The position numbers were made by a program, and so were the translations under genes. Shown piece after piece: positions 9,736 through 19,007 of a stretch of 57,634 bases of DNA; the first letter of the stretch is position 1; every line of letters starts with the position of its first letter. Location of the stretch: contig PUNJ01000105.1 of assembly GCA_003551705.1 (NCBI GenBank), positions 1-57,634 on the forward strand. The letters run 5' to 3'. The DNA comes from Chloroflexota bacterium. GTDB lineage: Bacteria; Chloroflexota; Dehalococcoidia; UBA2247; RBG-13-53-26. The notes beneath the pieces are model-generated. The model was not told the DNA's origin. It did not search any database and saw nothing but the letters and a program-made list of their open reading frames with translations.

Positions 9736-10353
9736 CTAAAACATGCTCAACTGTTTGGGTTCTTCACCCGTCTTTGGCACTGCGGTTATGTCCTCCGTCA
9801 TGTCCAGCAGAGTGCGAATTCTCTGCATATCCATTTCAATGGTACGGCGCAAGGACTGTTGGTGCAAAGCGGCGGCAGGATGATACATCGGAAAGTAAAT
9901 GACACCATTCTCTTGGCGTTCCCTGCCATGAACCTTGCTGATTGTGACACCTGGGAAGAATCTCGCCATGGAATGACGACCCAGAGTTACTACGATCTTC
10001 GGCTTGATGATTTCAAGTTGAGAGTCCAACCACTTCCGGCAGGACACGATCTCCTCGGGCATTGGGTCCCGGTTGCCGGGTGGGCGGCATTTCAGGACGT
10101 TGCAAATGTAGACTCGATTACGTTTCAAGCCGATGGAGGCAAGCAATTCCTCAAGAAATTTGCCCGCGGCACCAACGAAAGGGCGTCCTTGCCGGTCTTC
10201 ATGAAGGCCGGGGGCTTCTCCTATCAACACTATGCGGGCATTTTCGTCGCCTTCTCCCGGCACCACCCTGGTCCGGTGCTTGGCAAGTTCACAAGCACAG
10301 CAACCTAGAATCTCGCGGTGCAGGTCCGCTAATGTTGACAAACCGTCCTCCAA
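9736..10353 (-). CDS. Type-4 uracil-DNA glycosylase
   Basis: IGEAPGLHEDRQGRPFVGAAGKFLEELL, NVLKCRPPGNRDP, YHPAAAL; Cys residues for FeS. Confidence 0.9.
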   Translation of the reverse strand: MEDGLSTLADLHREILGCCACELAKHRTRVVPGEGDENARIVLIGEAPGLHEDRQGRPFVGAAGKFLEELLASIGLKRNRVYICNVLKCRPPGNRDPMPEEIVSCRKWLDSQLEIIKPKIVVTLGRHSMARFFPGVTISKVHGRERQENGVIYFPMYHPAAALHQQSLRRTIEMDMQRIRTLLDMTEDITAVPKTGEEPKQLSMF

Positions 10354-10588
10354 CTTGCCGTGATAGTAACACAGGGTTTCAAGTCAAGTCAATGCCTCCT
10401 TGTGCCTGCAGAAAGCGCCTTGGCTTAGTCATATCGTCCAAGATATTATGCAGTTGCAGGCACAAAATGCCTCGGTTTACCTGCTGATTATATCTTGTTG
10501 CCTTCGCCTGTTCGCTATGTTAAACTAGACGACCAGAGACCCAGTCTCATTGTATAATTGTGTTGGGTTCCCGTACTCAGGAGGCCAA

Positions 10589-12004
10589 GTGAACGAACTG
10601 ACACCCAAGCTCATCGTACAAGAGCTAGATAAATATATAGTCGGGCAACAAGAAGCCAAGAAAGCTGTGGCAATTGCTCTGTCCAACCGGGAACGGAGAC
10701 GCAAAATCAGTCCCGACATGCGAAGGGAAGTATTGCCCAAGAACATCCTCATGATCGGGCCCACCGGTGTAGGCAAGACGGAGATTGCCCGGCGTATGGC
10801 CAATCTGATCAATGCTCCTTTTCTCAAGGTGGAAGCAACCAAGTTCACCGAAGTCGGATATGTGGGCCGTGATGTGGAGTCCATCGTTCACGATCTAGTC
10901 GAGGCCAGCACAAGCAAGGTATACCAGGAAGAGTTGAGCAAGATCGAATCCCAGGCTGAAGGCCTGGCTACGGAAAGAATAATCAGTTATCTTTGCCAGC
11001 AACTTGGCCAGAAGAGGAGTAAGAGAGTATCGGGCCAGGGACAGGGCCAGGTAGCCAGCAACATGGCCGAGATGTCCAAGAAGGCGTCCGCTTGTGCCGG
11101 GACGGGTGCCGACCAGGGGAGGACCCGGCAGCGGGTGTCCAAACTACTCCGTAACCATAAGCTGGAAGAGCAGTTGATTGAGATTGAAGTTGGTACAGAC
11201 TTCGAAATATCGGAGGCCTTGACTGAACCACGTCTTGATGTCGACCTTGAGGACGACGGCTTATTTGACGAATACTACAAGAGTGCAAGGCCGCACGGGG
11301 GACAGCGAAAACGACGGGTTGCCGTAAAGGAAGCCAGGAGAATACTTACCCGTGAGGAAGCCAACAAGCTGCTCGACTTCGATGAAGTTGTGGAGAGGGC
11401 CATAAACCGTACCGAAGAGAACAGTGTGGTGTTCATCGACGAGATAGATAAGCTGTGCGGCCCCAGGATGGATATGGGGCGAGATATTTCCGGCGAAGGT
11501 GTGCAACGCGATTTGTTGCCGCTTCTGGAAGGAACTACAGTCATGACCCGATACGGTCCTTTGCGGACCGAGCACGTACTTTTCATAGCTGCCGGAACTT
11601 TCTCTCAGAACAAACCTTCAGACCTGATACCGGAACTGCAGGGAAGACTTCCATTACGAGTGGACTTCCAAGCTCTGCACCAGAAAGAACTGGAGAAGAT
11701 ACTCATAGACCCCGAGCACTCGCTCATTAAACAATACCAGGCTTTATTGGCAACAGAAGAGGTATCTCTGGAGTTCACTCCGGGAGGCATACAGGAAATG
11801 GCCCGCCTGGCCATGTTGATGAATGAACAAACCGAGAATATCGGTGCCAGGCGACTATATACTATAATAGAGAGGTTATTGGAGGACATTAGTTTTAATG
11901 CCTCCGAAAGGAGAGGTGAAAAAGTGGTAGTGGATGCCAGTTACGTTAATAGACAGGTGGGCGACCTGATCAAAGATGAAAGCCTGAGCAGGTACATCCT
12001 CTAA
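10589..12004 (+). CDS. hslU: ATP-dependent protease ATPase subunit HslU
   Basis: GPTGVGKTEIARRMA, pore motif GYVG, VVFIDEIDK, C-terminal SLSRYIL; GTG start after AGGAGG. Confidence 0.93.
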   Translation: MNELTPKLIVQELDKYIVGQQEAKKAVAIALSNRERRRKISPDMRREVLPKNILMIGPTGVGKTEIARRMANLINAPFLKVEATKFTEVGYVGRDVESIVHDLVEASTSKVYQEELSKIESQAEGLATERIISYLCQQLGQKRSKRVSGQGQGQVASNMAEMSKKASACAGTGADQGRTRQRVSKLLRNHKLEEQLIEIEVGTDFEISEALTEPRLDVDLEDDGLFDEYYKSARPHGGQRKRRVAVKEARRILTREEANKLLDFDEVVERAINRTEENSVVFIDEIDKLCGPRMDMGRDISGEGVQRDLLPLLEGTTVMTRYGPLRTEHVLFIAAGTFSQNKPSDLIPELQGRLPLRVDFQALHQKELEKILIDPEHSLIKQYQALLATEEVSLEFTPGGIQEMARLAMLMNEQTENIGARRLYTIIERLLEDISFNASERRGEKVVVDASYVNRQVGDLIKDESLSRYIL

Positions 12005-12008
12005 AGCC

Positions 12009-12848
12009 ATGACTCAAGCAGTTTCAAATTCCGTATCGATCAAATTACTGTTAGAAGCCGGGGCTCACTTCGGCCATCAGGCAGGTCGTTGGCACCCACG
12101 CATGAAGAAGTACATCTTTATTCAGCGTAACGGTATTCACATCATTAATCTCGAACAGACAATCGTGTTGCTTGAAAGGGCCAGCCGGTTCGTAACCGAC
12201 CTGGTAGCTGGAGGGGGAGACCTGCTCTTCGTAGGCACGAAGAAACAGGCTCAAGAGGCAATCGAGCAGGAAGCCAACAGATGCGGCATGCCTTATGTCA
12301 ATCAACGATGGATAGGCGGTATGCTGACCAATTTCAAGGTCATACAGTCTCGAATTGATTACCTGGTACAGCTTGAAGACCAGCGAGACCGTGGGGCATT
12401 TCTGCGTCTGCCCAAGAAGGAAGCACTCAAGTTCGAGAAAACGATTCAAAGACTTAACCGGCAGATGGGAAGCTTCAAGGAAATGACAAAATTCCCTGAT
12501 GCCATATTTATAGTCGATCCTTCCAAAGAAAGGATTGCCGTTGCGGAGGCCAGGATCGTCGGCGTGCCCATAGTTTCCATCGTGGACACGAATTGCAATC
12601 CTGACGAGATTGATTATCCGATTCCGGCTAATGACGATGCTGTGAGAGCCGTCCGGCTTATATGCAGCAAGATGGCTGATGCTGTACTCGAAGGAAAGGG
12701 CATTCGGGAGAAGGCCGAAGAAGAGCAGGAAGAGTTGGCCGGCGAAGAAGCCATAGAAGCCCTTGGATCACTTTCATTCGCACCAGAGGAGGAGAAAAGC
12801 AGTGGAGATATCGGTGACGCAGATCAAGGACTTGAGGGAAAAAACTAG
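12009..12848 (+). CDS. rpsB: 30S ribosomal protein S2
   Basis: LLEAGAHFGHQAGRWHPRMKKYIF, RWIGGMLTNF, VDTNCNPDEIDYPIPANDDA. Confidence 0.97.
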   Translation: MTQAVSNSVSIKLLLEAGAHFGHQAGRWHPRMKKYIFIQRNGIHIINLEQTIVLLERASRFVTDLVAGGGDLLFVGTKKQAQEAIEQEANRCGMPYVNQRWIGGMLTNFKVIQSRIDYLVQLEDQRDRGAFLRLPKKEALKFEKTIQRLNRQMGSFKEMTKFPDAIFIVDPSKERIAVAEARIVGVPIVSIVDTNCNPDEIDYPIPANDDAVRAVRLICSKMADAVLEGKGIREKAEEEQEELAGEEAIEALGSLSFAPEEEKSSGDIGDADQGLEGKN

Positions 12849-13305
12849 CGCCGGCGTCATTGAATGCAAGAACGCCCTGTTAGAAGCAGAAGGCAATATC
12901 GATAAAGCATGCCAGATACTTCAAGAAAGAGGTCTAGCCACAGCAGAAAAGAAGAAGGGCAGGGAGACCTCCCAAGGCATGATTGATGCTTATATACACG
13001 CAGGCGGCCGCATCGGTGCCATGGTCGAATTGAACTGCGAAACGGATTTCGTGGCCAAGACCAAGGAATTCAGGGACCTGGCCCACAATTTAGCCCTCCA
13101 GATAGCCGCCTCCAGTCCCCAATTCCTCGCTCCTGAAGATGCTCAGGGAGAGAATTGTCCCGCGCTTGAGGAGGTCTGCCTTCTCGAGCAACCTTTTATC
13201 AAGGACGAATCCAAGAAGATCAAAGACCTGGTGACCGAGGTAGCAGCCAAGATGGGCGAAAATGTGAAGATAAAGAGGTTTGCCAGGTTCGAACTGGGCG
13301 ATTGA
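12802..13305 (+). CDS. tsf: Elongation factor Ts (short form)
   Basis: MEISVTQIKDLREKTSAGVIECKNALLEAEGNIDKA, ELNCETDFVAKT; GTG start preceded by AGGAGG; overlaps rpsB by 47 nt. Confidence 0.93.
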   Translation: MEISVTQIKDLREKTSAGVIECKNALLEAEGNIDKACQILQERGLATAEKKKGRETSQGMIDAYIHAGGRIGAMVELNCETDFVAKTKEFRDLAHNLALQIAASSPQFLAPEDAQGENCPALEEVCLLEQPFIKDESKKIKDLVTEVAAKMGENVKIKRFARFELGD

Positions 13306-13636
13306 AATAATCCTCGTAGCGTGGTAACCACGACACCTGGAAGGTTCGTTCCCTTTGTAGACCACGACAGGAGCGGGCCATGGTTGCTGCAAACATGTTT
13401 GCTGGGCCGGCACCAAACGGGGGCATCTACTATGGAGGAAGTACTAAGTATACACGAGACCGGTTCCAAGGACTCATACTCCACATTCCAGCATTTTCTT
13501 CTCGATCCCCATTTGTGTTGTCCGCTCAATCCACCAGTAGATACCGCGTTCGCCGGCGAGCCTTGCTGGCTATCTTCTTGTTACACCCTTCAACACCATC
13601 TCTACCGAGATTGTGTAAACGGTGGAAAGGCCTGAT

Positions 13637-14362
13637 ATGCTGGACACCATGTATAAACGCATTCTACTCAAAATAAGTGGCGAAGCCCTCATGGGTGATG
13701 GAGAGTATGGCATTGATTCTTCAACCTTGATCATGATCGCTCAGCAAGTCAAAGAAGTCCAGCAAGCAGGCGTGGAAACCGCTATCGTGGTCGGCGGGGG
13801 CAACATCTGGCGTGGGTCGGACGCTGAGGCGGCAGGTATGGACAGGGCTGCCGCAGATTACGCCGGCATGCTGGCCACGGTGATTAATTCCCTGGCACTA
13901 CAGGATGCCCTTGAGAAACAGGGGTTGGTCTCCCGTGTTCAATCGGCAATTCCAATCCAGTCTGTAGCTGAACCCTACATTCGTAGAAGAGCCATGCGTC
14001 ACCTGGAAAAAGGTCGCGTGGTCATTTTCGCAGCAGGTACCGGCAACCCATATATGACCACTGATACGGCAGCCGCACTCAGGGCTGTTGAGATAAAGTC
14101 TGAAGTACTTCTCATGGCGAAAAACAGAGTAGATGGCGTTTACAGTGCCGATCCTTCAAAAGATCCCAAGGCCAAGAAGTTTGCTCAGCTGACCCACCGG
14201 GAAGCCCTGTACATGGGCCTTGAAGTCATGGACAGCACCGCATTTTCGCTCTGTATGGAAAACCGTCTCCCTATAGTGGTCTTCGACCTTCGAGCCGAGA
14301 ACAGTATTCAACGGGCCGTAGCCCGGGAACCAATTGGAACTCTAGTCTCGTCTGAGGTATAG
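13637..14362 (+). CDS. pyrH: UMP kinase
   Basis: [32 protein letters not shown]; start uncertain among 13622/13637/13649. Confidence 0.93.
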   Translation: MLDTMYKRILLKISGEALMGDGEYGIDSSTLIMIAQQVKEVQQAGVETAIVVGGGNIWRGSDAEAAGMDRAAADYAGMLATVINSLALQDALEKQGLVSRVQSAIPIQSVAEPYIRRRAMRHLEKGRVVIFAAGTGNPYMTTDTAAALRAVEIKSEVLLMAKNRVDGVYSADPSKDPKAKKFAQLTHREALYMGLEVMDSTAFSLCMENRLPIVVFDLRAENSIQRAVAREPIGTLVSSEV

Positions 14363-14364
14363 AA

Positions 14365-14922
14365 ATGGTGGAAGAAGTTTTTTCGAAAACCCAGGACAAA
14401 ATGCAAAAGAGCGTTCAGGCCCTGAACAGGGATCTGGACACAATCCGCACAGGCCGGGCGAATCCAGCCTTGCTGGATGGGATACAGGTGGAAGCCTACG
14501 GGACGTCAACCCCCCTGGTGCAACTGGCCTCCATCTCAACCCCGGACGCAAGAACCCTCCTTATCCAACCATGGGACAGGCATACCTTGGGTGATATTCA
14601 GAAGGCTATTCAGAAGTCCGATCTGGGGCTGAATCCAATGAACGATGGCATTTCCATCCGTCTTTCGATACCGGACCCAACCGAGGAACGCCGCAAGGAA
14701 ATGGTCAAGCTGGTGAGGAAGAGGGTCGAAGACGTGAAGGTGGCGATCCGCAACGTGAGACGGGATGCTGTCGAAGAACTGCGAAGAATGGAAAAGGACA
14801 AAGAGATATCCCAGGATGAAAACCGGCGCTCTCAAGACAAGCTTCAGAAGCTCACCGACAGCTTCATTGAAAAGGCATCCCAAGTAGGCCAAGCGAAAGA
14901 GAAAGAAATCATGGAGATCTAG
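14365..14922 (+). CDS. frr: Ribosome recycling factor
   Basis: LDTIRTGRANPALLDGIQVEAYG, VKLVRKRVEDVKVAIRNVRRDA. Confidence 0.96.
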   Translation: MVEEVFSKTQDKMQKSVQALNRDLDTIRTGRANPALLDGIQVEAYGTSTPLVQLASISTPDARTLLIQPWDRHTLGDIQKAIQKSDLGLNPMNDGISIRLSIPDPTEERRKEMVKLVRKRVEDVKVAIRNVRRDAVEELRRMEKDKEISQDENRRSQDKLQKLTDSFIEKASQVGQAKEKEIMEI

Positions 14923-14949
14923 CTTGGACGACTTCACAGGAGAGTTTTC

Positions 14950-15687
14950 TTGGACCTCTTGCAAAGAAATACAATCGACGATGTGGGGGCCGGGGGAGAA
15001 ATAGACCCACTCCCCACCCATGTAGCCGTCATAATGGACGGCAACGCCAGGTGGGCTGGTCACCATAATTTGAGTCGCTTCGAAGGCCACCGCACGGGTA
15101 CAGAAAATATCAGGCGCGTGGTGGAGACGTTTGCGCGCTTCAAGGTGCAATACCTGACGTTATACGCCTTCTCCACCGAGAATTGGAAACGTTCAAAGGT
15201 AGAGGTAAGGGGCCTTATGACCATCCTCGATCGAGTAATCAAGAGTGAAAGCAAAGCATTACACGAGAAGAATGTGAGACTTCGCCATCTCGGCAGGCTC
15301 GACCGTCTATCGGAAAAATTGCAGCGGCAAATTCGTAGAGCCATAAACTTGACCAGCAACAATACCGGCATGACCTTAAGCGTGGCCTTTGATTATGGCA
15401 GCAGGGCGGAGATCGTCGAAGCCGTCCGCCAGATAATTAATGATGGTTGTTCTCCTGAAACGATCAACGAAGAGTTTTTTAGCAAGCATCTATATAGCAA
15501 TGGCCTGCCCGACCCTGACCTGATAATCCGCACGGCGGGCGAAGTAAGGCTCAGCAATTTCCTTTTATGGCAGTCAGCATATAGCGAATTGTACTTCACT
15601 GACGTTACCTGGCCAGAATTTAATGAGGACGAGGTCAAGAAGGCCTTACTGGCATATAGTAAGAGACAGCGCAAATTCGGAGGTTGA
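14950..15687 (+). CDS. uppS: Isoprenyl transferase (undecaprenyl diphosphate synthase family)
   Basis: VAVIMDGNARWA, YAFSTENWKRS, DLIIRTAGEVRLSNFLLWQSAYSELYF. Confidence 0.93.
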   Translation: MDLLQRNTIDDVGAGGEIDPLPTHVAVIMDGNARWAGHHNLSRFEGHRTGTENIRRVVETFARFKVQYLTLYAFSTENWKRSKVEVRGLMTILDRVIKSESKALHEKNVRLRHLGRLDRLSEKLQRQIRRAINLTSNNTGMTLSVAFDYGSRAEIVEAVRQIINDGCSPETINEEFFSKHLYSNGLPDPDLIIRTAGEVRLSNFLLWQSAYSELYFTDVTWPEFNEDEVKKALLAYSKRQRKFGG

Positions 15688-15718
15688 TGCCCATCAGAGA
15701 TCCCATAGTCAGGTCTGC

Positions 15719-16540
15719 ATGAAGAAGAGAATCCTCACCACCCTCCTGGGCCTACCCCTCGTCCTGGTCTTCGTCTGGTTTGAACCCGCTGGGTTCCCCA
15801 TCTTCGTCCTGCTCGTGCTTGGCATAGGGTTCGTTGGCATCCTTGAATTCTATCGTTTTGCCCTGCTCACCGGGGCGCGGCCATTGGTCCTGTTCGGAGC
15901 ACTCTGGGCTTCACTATTCATAGCCGAGCCCTTCCTTACAGAGAATTATGGCCTTGAATACCTGCTGCCTGCCCTCCTGGCTTCAGCCCTGATACTCCCC
16001 CTGGCATGGTTTTACCTGTTCTCCCGCCAGAGGGGAGCCATGAGATGGGCTTGGACCGTGGCCGGCATATTATATCTGGGATGGTTGCTGGGGCATGCAG
16101 TGGGACTCAGGGTATTTGAGGATGGCCGCGAATGGGTCCTGCTTGCGTTGTTTACCACCTTTGCTTGCGATACAGGGGCCTTCCTGGTAGGCAGGACCTG
16201 GGGCCGGCGACCTATGGCGCCGGTATTAAGTCCCAAGAAGACCTGGGAGGGTGCCCTTGGAGGCTTTCTCGCTGCCCCTGCGGCGGCCCTCGCAATCAAT
16301 GCATTGTTCGATCTGGCTGGCATCGGAGTTCCATTAGGTGCAGCTAAGATCGTCGGTCTGGGGATTCTCATCGGCATCTTCGCTCAGCTTGGTGACCTCC
16401 TGGAGTCCGTATTGAAGAGGCGGGCCGGAGTCAAAGATTCCGGAGCACTTCTGCCGGGACACGGGGGCGCCCTGGACAGAATCGATAGCCTTGTATTTAG
16501 CATGGCCGTTGTCTACTATTACATTTTATGGACCACATAG
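15719..16540 (+). CDS. cdsA: Phosphatidate cytidylyltransferase
   Basis: Multi-TM; CDTGAFLVGRTWGRRP, SPKKTWEGALGG, KRRAGVKDSGALLPGHGGALDRIDSL. Confidence 0.93.
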   Translation: MKKRILTTLLGLPLVLVFVWFEPAGFPIFVLLVLGIGFVGILEFYRFALLTGARPLVLFGALWASLFIAEPFLTENYGLEYLLPALLASALILPLAWFYLFSRQRGAMRWAWTVAGILYLGWLLGHAVGLRVFEDGREWVLLALFTTFACDTGAFLVGRTWGRRPMAPVLSPKKTWEGALGGFLAAPAAALAINALFDLAGIGVPLGAAKIVGLGILIGIFAQLGDLLESVLKRRAGVKDSGALLPGHGGALDRIDSLVFSMAVVYYYILWTT

Positions 16541-17676
16541 CCAAGAGGATCGCTGTACTGGGCTCAACAGGCTCTATCGGCAGACAAACACTGGAAATCG
16601 TTCGCGTCCTTCGAGACAAGTTCCAGATTGTAGCCCTGGCAGCCGGCCGGAACACCGATCTGCTTGTGCAACAAGCGCTGGAGTTCAGACCGAATCTGGT
16701 ATACTTTGAGGAAGGCATATCCTCGAAGCCAGATTGTCTAGACTTTTGTACTTTTGCCAGCTTGGAAGAGATCGCCGGGCACCCCAACGTGGACCTGGTA
16801 CTCGTAGCAACCTCCGGAAAGGCTGGCCTGAACCCAACGATCGCCGCCCTCCGGGCACGAAAGCAGGTTGCCCTGGCCAACAAGGAAGTGCTGGTTTCGG
16901 CGGGAAACCTGGTGATGGCAGAGGCTTGTCATGCGGGCATTGACATCCTGCCAGTAGATAGCGAACACAGTGCCATTTGGCAGTGCTTGCGGGGAGAGCG
17001 AACCGCCGAGATAGAGCGGTTAGTGCTGACCGCATCAGGCGGGCCCTTTTTCCGGTATGGTCATGAGGCCATGTCAGGGATCACGCCTGAACAGGCACTC
17101 AGGCATCCAACATGGCAGATGGGCAAGAAGGTAACAATAGACTCGGCAACGCTGATGAACAAGGGAATGGAAATTATCGAAGCACGGTGGCTCTTTAACG
17201 TGGCCCTGTCACAAATTGAAGTAGTCATACACCCAGGAAGCGTTGTCCATTCCTTGGTGGAATTTCGAGACGGCTCGGTGAAGGCGCAACTAAGCCCACC
17301 CGACATGCGTTTGCCCATACAGTACGCGTTAACTTATCCCGAGCGCCTTCCCAACGATCAGTTGCCAAGAATGAAGTGGGACACACCTATGTCACTCTCT
17401 TTCGAGAAGCCCGACTGGACGAGATTTCCATGCCTTACCCTGGCGAGAGAAGCGGCCGAAAAAGGGGATACCTATCCCGCCGTACTCTCCGCAGCAGATG
17501 AAGAGGCGGTAGAACTGTTCTTAGCACACCGCATAGGGTTCACGGATATTGCTAAAATAGTAGAAGCAACATTGGAGAAACACGAACCCGTAGAGAATCC
17601 TGCATTGGAGGCCATTTTGGAAGCTGATGCCTGGGCAAGACAATTTACCGCCGATTGGAGTTTGAATAAGCTATGA
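16528..17676 (+). CDS. dxr: 1-deoxy-D-xylulose 5-phosphate reductoisomerase
   Basis: IAVLGSTGSIGRQTLEIVR, ALANKEVLVSAG, VDSEHSAIWQCL. Confidence 0.95.
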   Translation: MDHIAKRIAVLGSTGSIGRQTLEIVRVLRDKFQIVALAAGRNTDLLVQQALEFRPNLVYFEEGISSKPDCLDFCTFASLEEIAGHPNVDLVLVATSGKAGLNPTIAALRARKQVALANKEVLVSAGNLVMAEACHAGIDILPVDSEHSAIWQCLRGERTAEIERLVLTASGGPFFRYGHEAMSGITPEQALRHPTWQMGKKVTIDSATLMNKGMEIIEARWLFNVALSQIEVVIHPGSVVHSLVEFRDGSVKAQLSPPDMRLPIQYALTYPERLPNDQLPRMKWDTPMSLSFEKPDWTRFPCLTLAREAAEKGDTYPAVLSAADEEAVELFLAHRIGFTDIAKIVEATLEKHEPVENPALEAILEADAWARQFTADWSLNKL

Positions 17677-19007
17677 CGATGTTTCTTATAATACTTGGCT
17701 TTGCCGGAGTACTGCTGGTCTTGATAGCCGCTCATGAACTGGGACATATGCTGGCTTCCAAGAGAGCGGGAGTACCTGTGGAGGAATTCGGTATAGGCTT
17801 CCCTCCACGCCTGATATCGATCAAACGAGGCGAAACCAGATACTCGCTTAATCTGATACCCCTCGGTGCTTTTGTCAAAACAGCCGGCGAGAACGATCCA
17901 TCCATGCCCGGGAGCCTGGCAGAGAAAGGTCCCTGGACCCGGATGGGAGTCTACGCGGCTGGACCCGTTGTCAATATATTCCTGGCCTTCGTATTACTGA
18001 GCGCCTTCTTCATGCTGCCGAGTCAAATCGTGCGCGGCGACGGAGCCATGGTCCACACAGTGTCGGACGGCTCGCCCGCAGAGACCGCCGGCATCCAGGT
18101 TGGAGACATTATCCTTCGAATAGATGATCACCAAATCCGGGAGTGGCAGGACGTGCAAACAGCCGTCAATGCTGATGACGGCGGGGAAAAGGCCCTCCTC
18201 ATTGAGAGAGAGGGTTCGGAAATAGAGATGACCATGACCCCGGAATACAATGCCGACTACGGCAGATACACCATCGGCGTTCTCCTGGCTTGGGGAGTGA
18301 TCACCGGCGTCGAGGAAGGGTCTGCAGCAGAAACTGCCGGAATACAGACAGGTGATACCGTTTTGGCTGTGGACAACCAGCCGGTTTACAGTGACGCCAG
18401 CCTGCTGGAAGCCATAGAGACCGCTAATGAGACCGCTACCGTGGCTTTTCTGAGGACCACAGACGGCGAGACCAGCTTGAAGACAGCGGACCTCGACATT
18501 GGCACAGCATCCACCATCGAGGCAACAGGACTGGAGAAGCTATGGGTCTCAAATACGACGATTGAGACGTCCAGGCTACCCGTCGGAAGAGCTATCTGGA
18601 CTGGTGGCAGTTACATAGTGAACCTGCCCTCTCTAATCAGTGAATCTGCGCCCCTCATCAGAGAGGACCCCAGCAAAATAGCAGTCGGAATAGTAGGAGC
18701 CGGCCAGTTGACTGTCGAGGCGGTAAGGACCACCGGCTTCAGCAACCTTCTGCTTCTCGGTGGAATGATCAGCCTGGGACTTGCCCTGTTCAACTTCATT
18801 CCAATACCGCCTTTGGATGGAGGCGGCATGCTAATCGCCTTTATTGAAGGTGTACGCAGAGGCAAGAGGCTTTCCCCGCGCACGATCCGGTATGCCTATA
18901 TTGTCGGAACAGCCTTCATGATATCGGTATTCGTAGGTATCATGTACAGTGATATAGCAAGGCTCGTCAGATCGATCATGACTGGAGAAAGCGGTTTTGG
19001 TCTATAG
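17673..19007 (+). CDS. rseP: RIP/site-2 metalloprotease with two PDZ regions
   Basis: AAHELGHMLASKRAGV HExxH motif, two PDZ-like segments, FNFIPIPPLDGG. Confidence 0.92.
   Translation: MTMFLIILGFAGVLLVLIAAHELGHMLASKRAGVPVEEFGIGFPPRLISIKRGETRYSLNLIPLGAFVKTAGENDPSMPGSLAEKGPWTRMGVYAAGPVVNIFLAFVLLSAFFMLPSQIVRGDGAMVHTVSDGSPAETAGIQVGDIILRIDDHQIREWQDVQTAVNADDGGEKALLIEREGSEIEMTMTPEYNADYGRYTIGVLLAWGVITGVEEGSAAETAGIQTGDTVLAVDNQPVYSDASLLEAIETANETATVAFLRTTDGETSLKTADLDIGTASTIEATGLEKLWVSNTTIETSRLPVGRAIWTGGSYIVNLPSLISESAPLIREDPSKIAVGIVGAGQLTVEAVRTTGFSNLLLLGGMISLGLALFNFIPIPPLDGGGMLIAFIEGVRRGKRLSPRTIRYAYIVGTAFMISVFVGIMYSDIARLVRSIMTGESGFGL

Noticed and set aside
13306-13420. True T-box riboswitch
   Set aside because: Antiterminator motif is interrupted by an extra base, the specifier region would fall inside tsf, and the downstream gene is pyrH rather than an amino-acid gene
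13321-13676. ORFs of 104 aa and 98 aa in the tsf-pyrH gap
   Set aside because: Atypical composition, overlap each other and pyrH, no recognisable motif; likely chance ORFs
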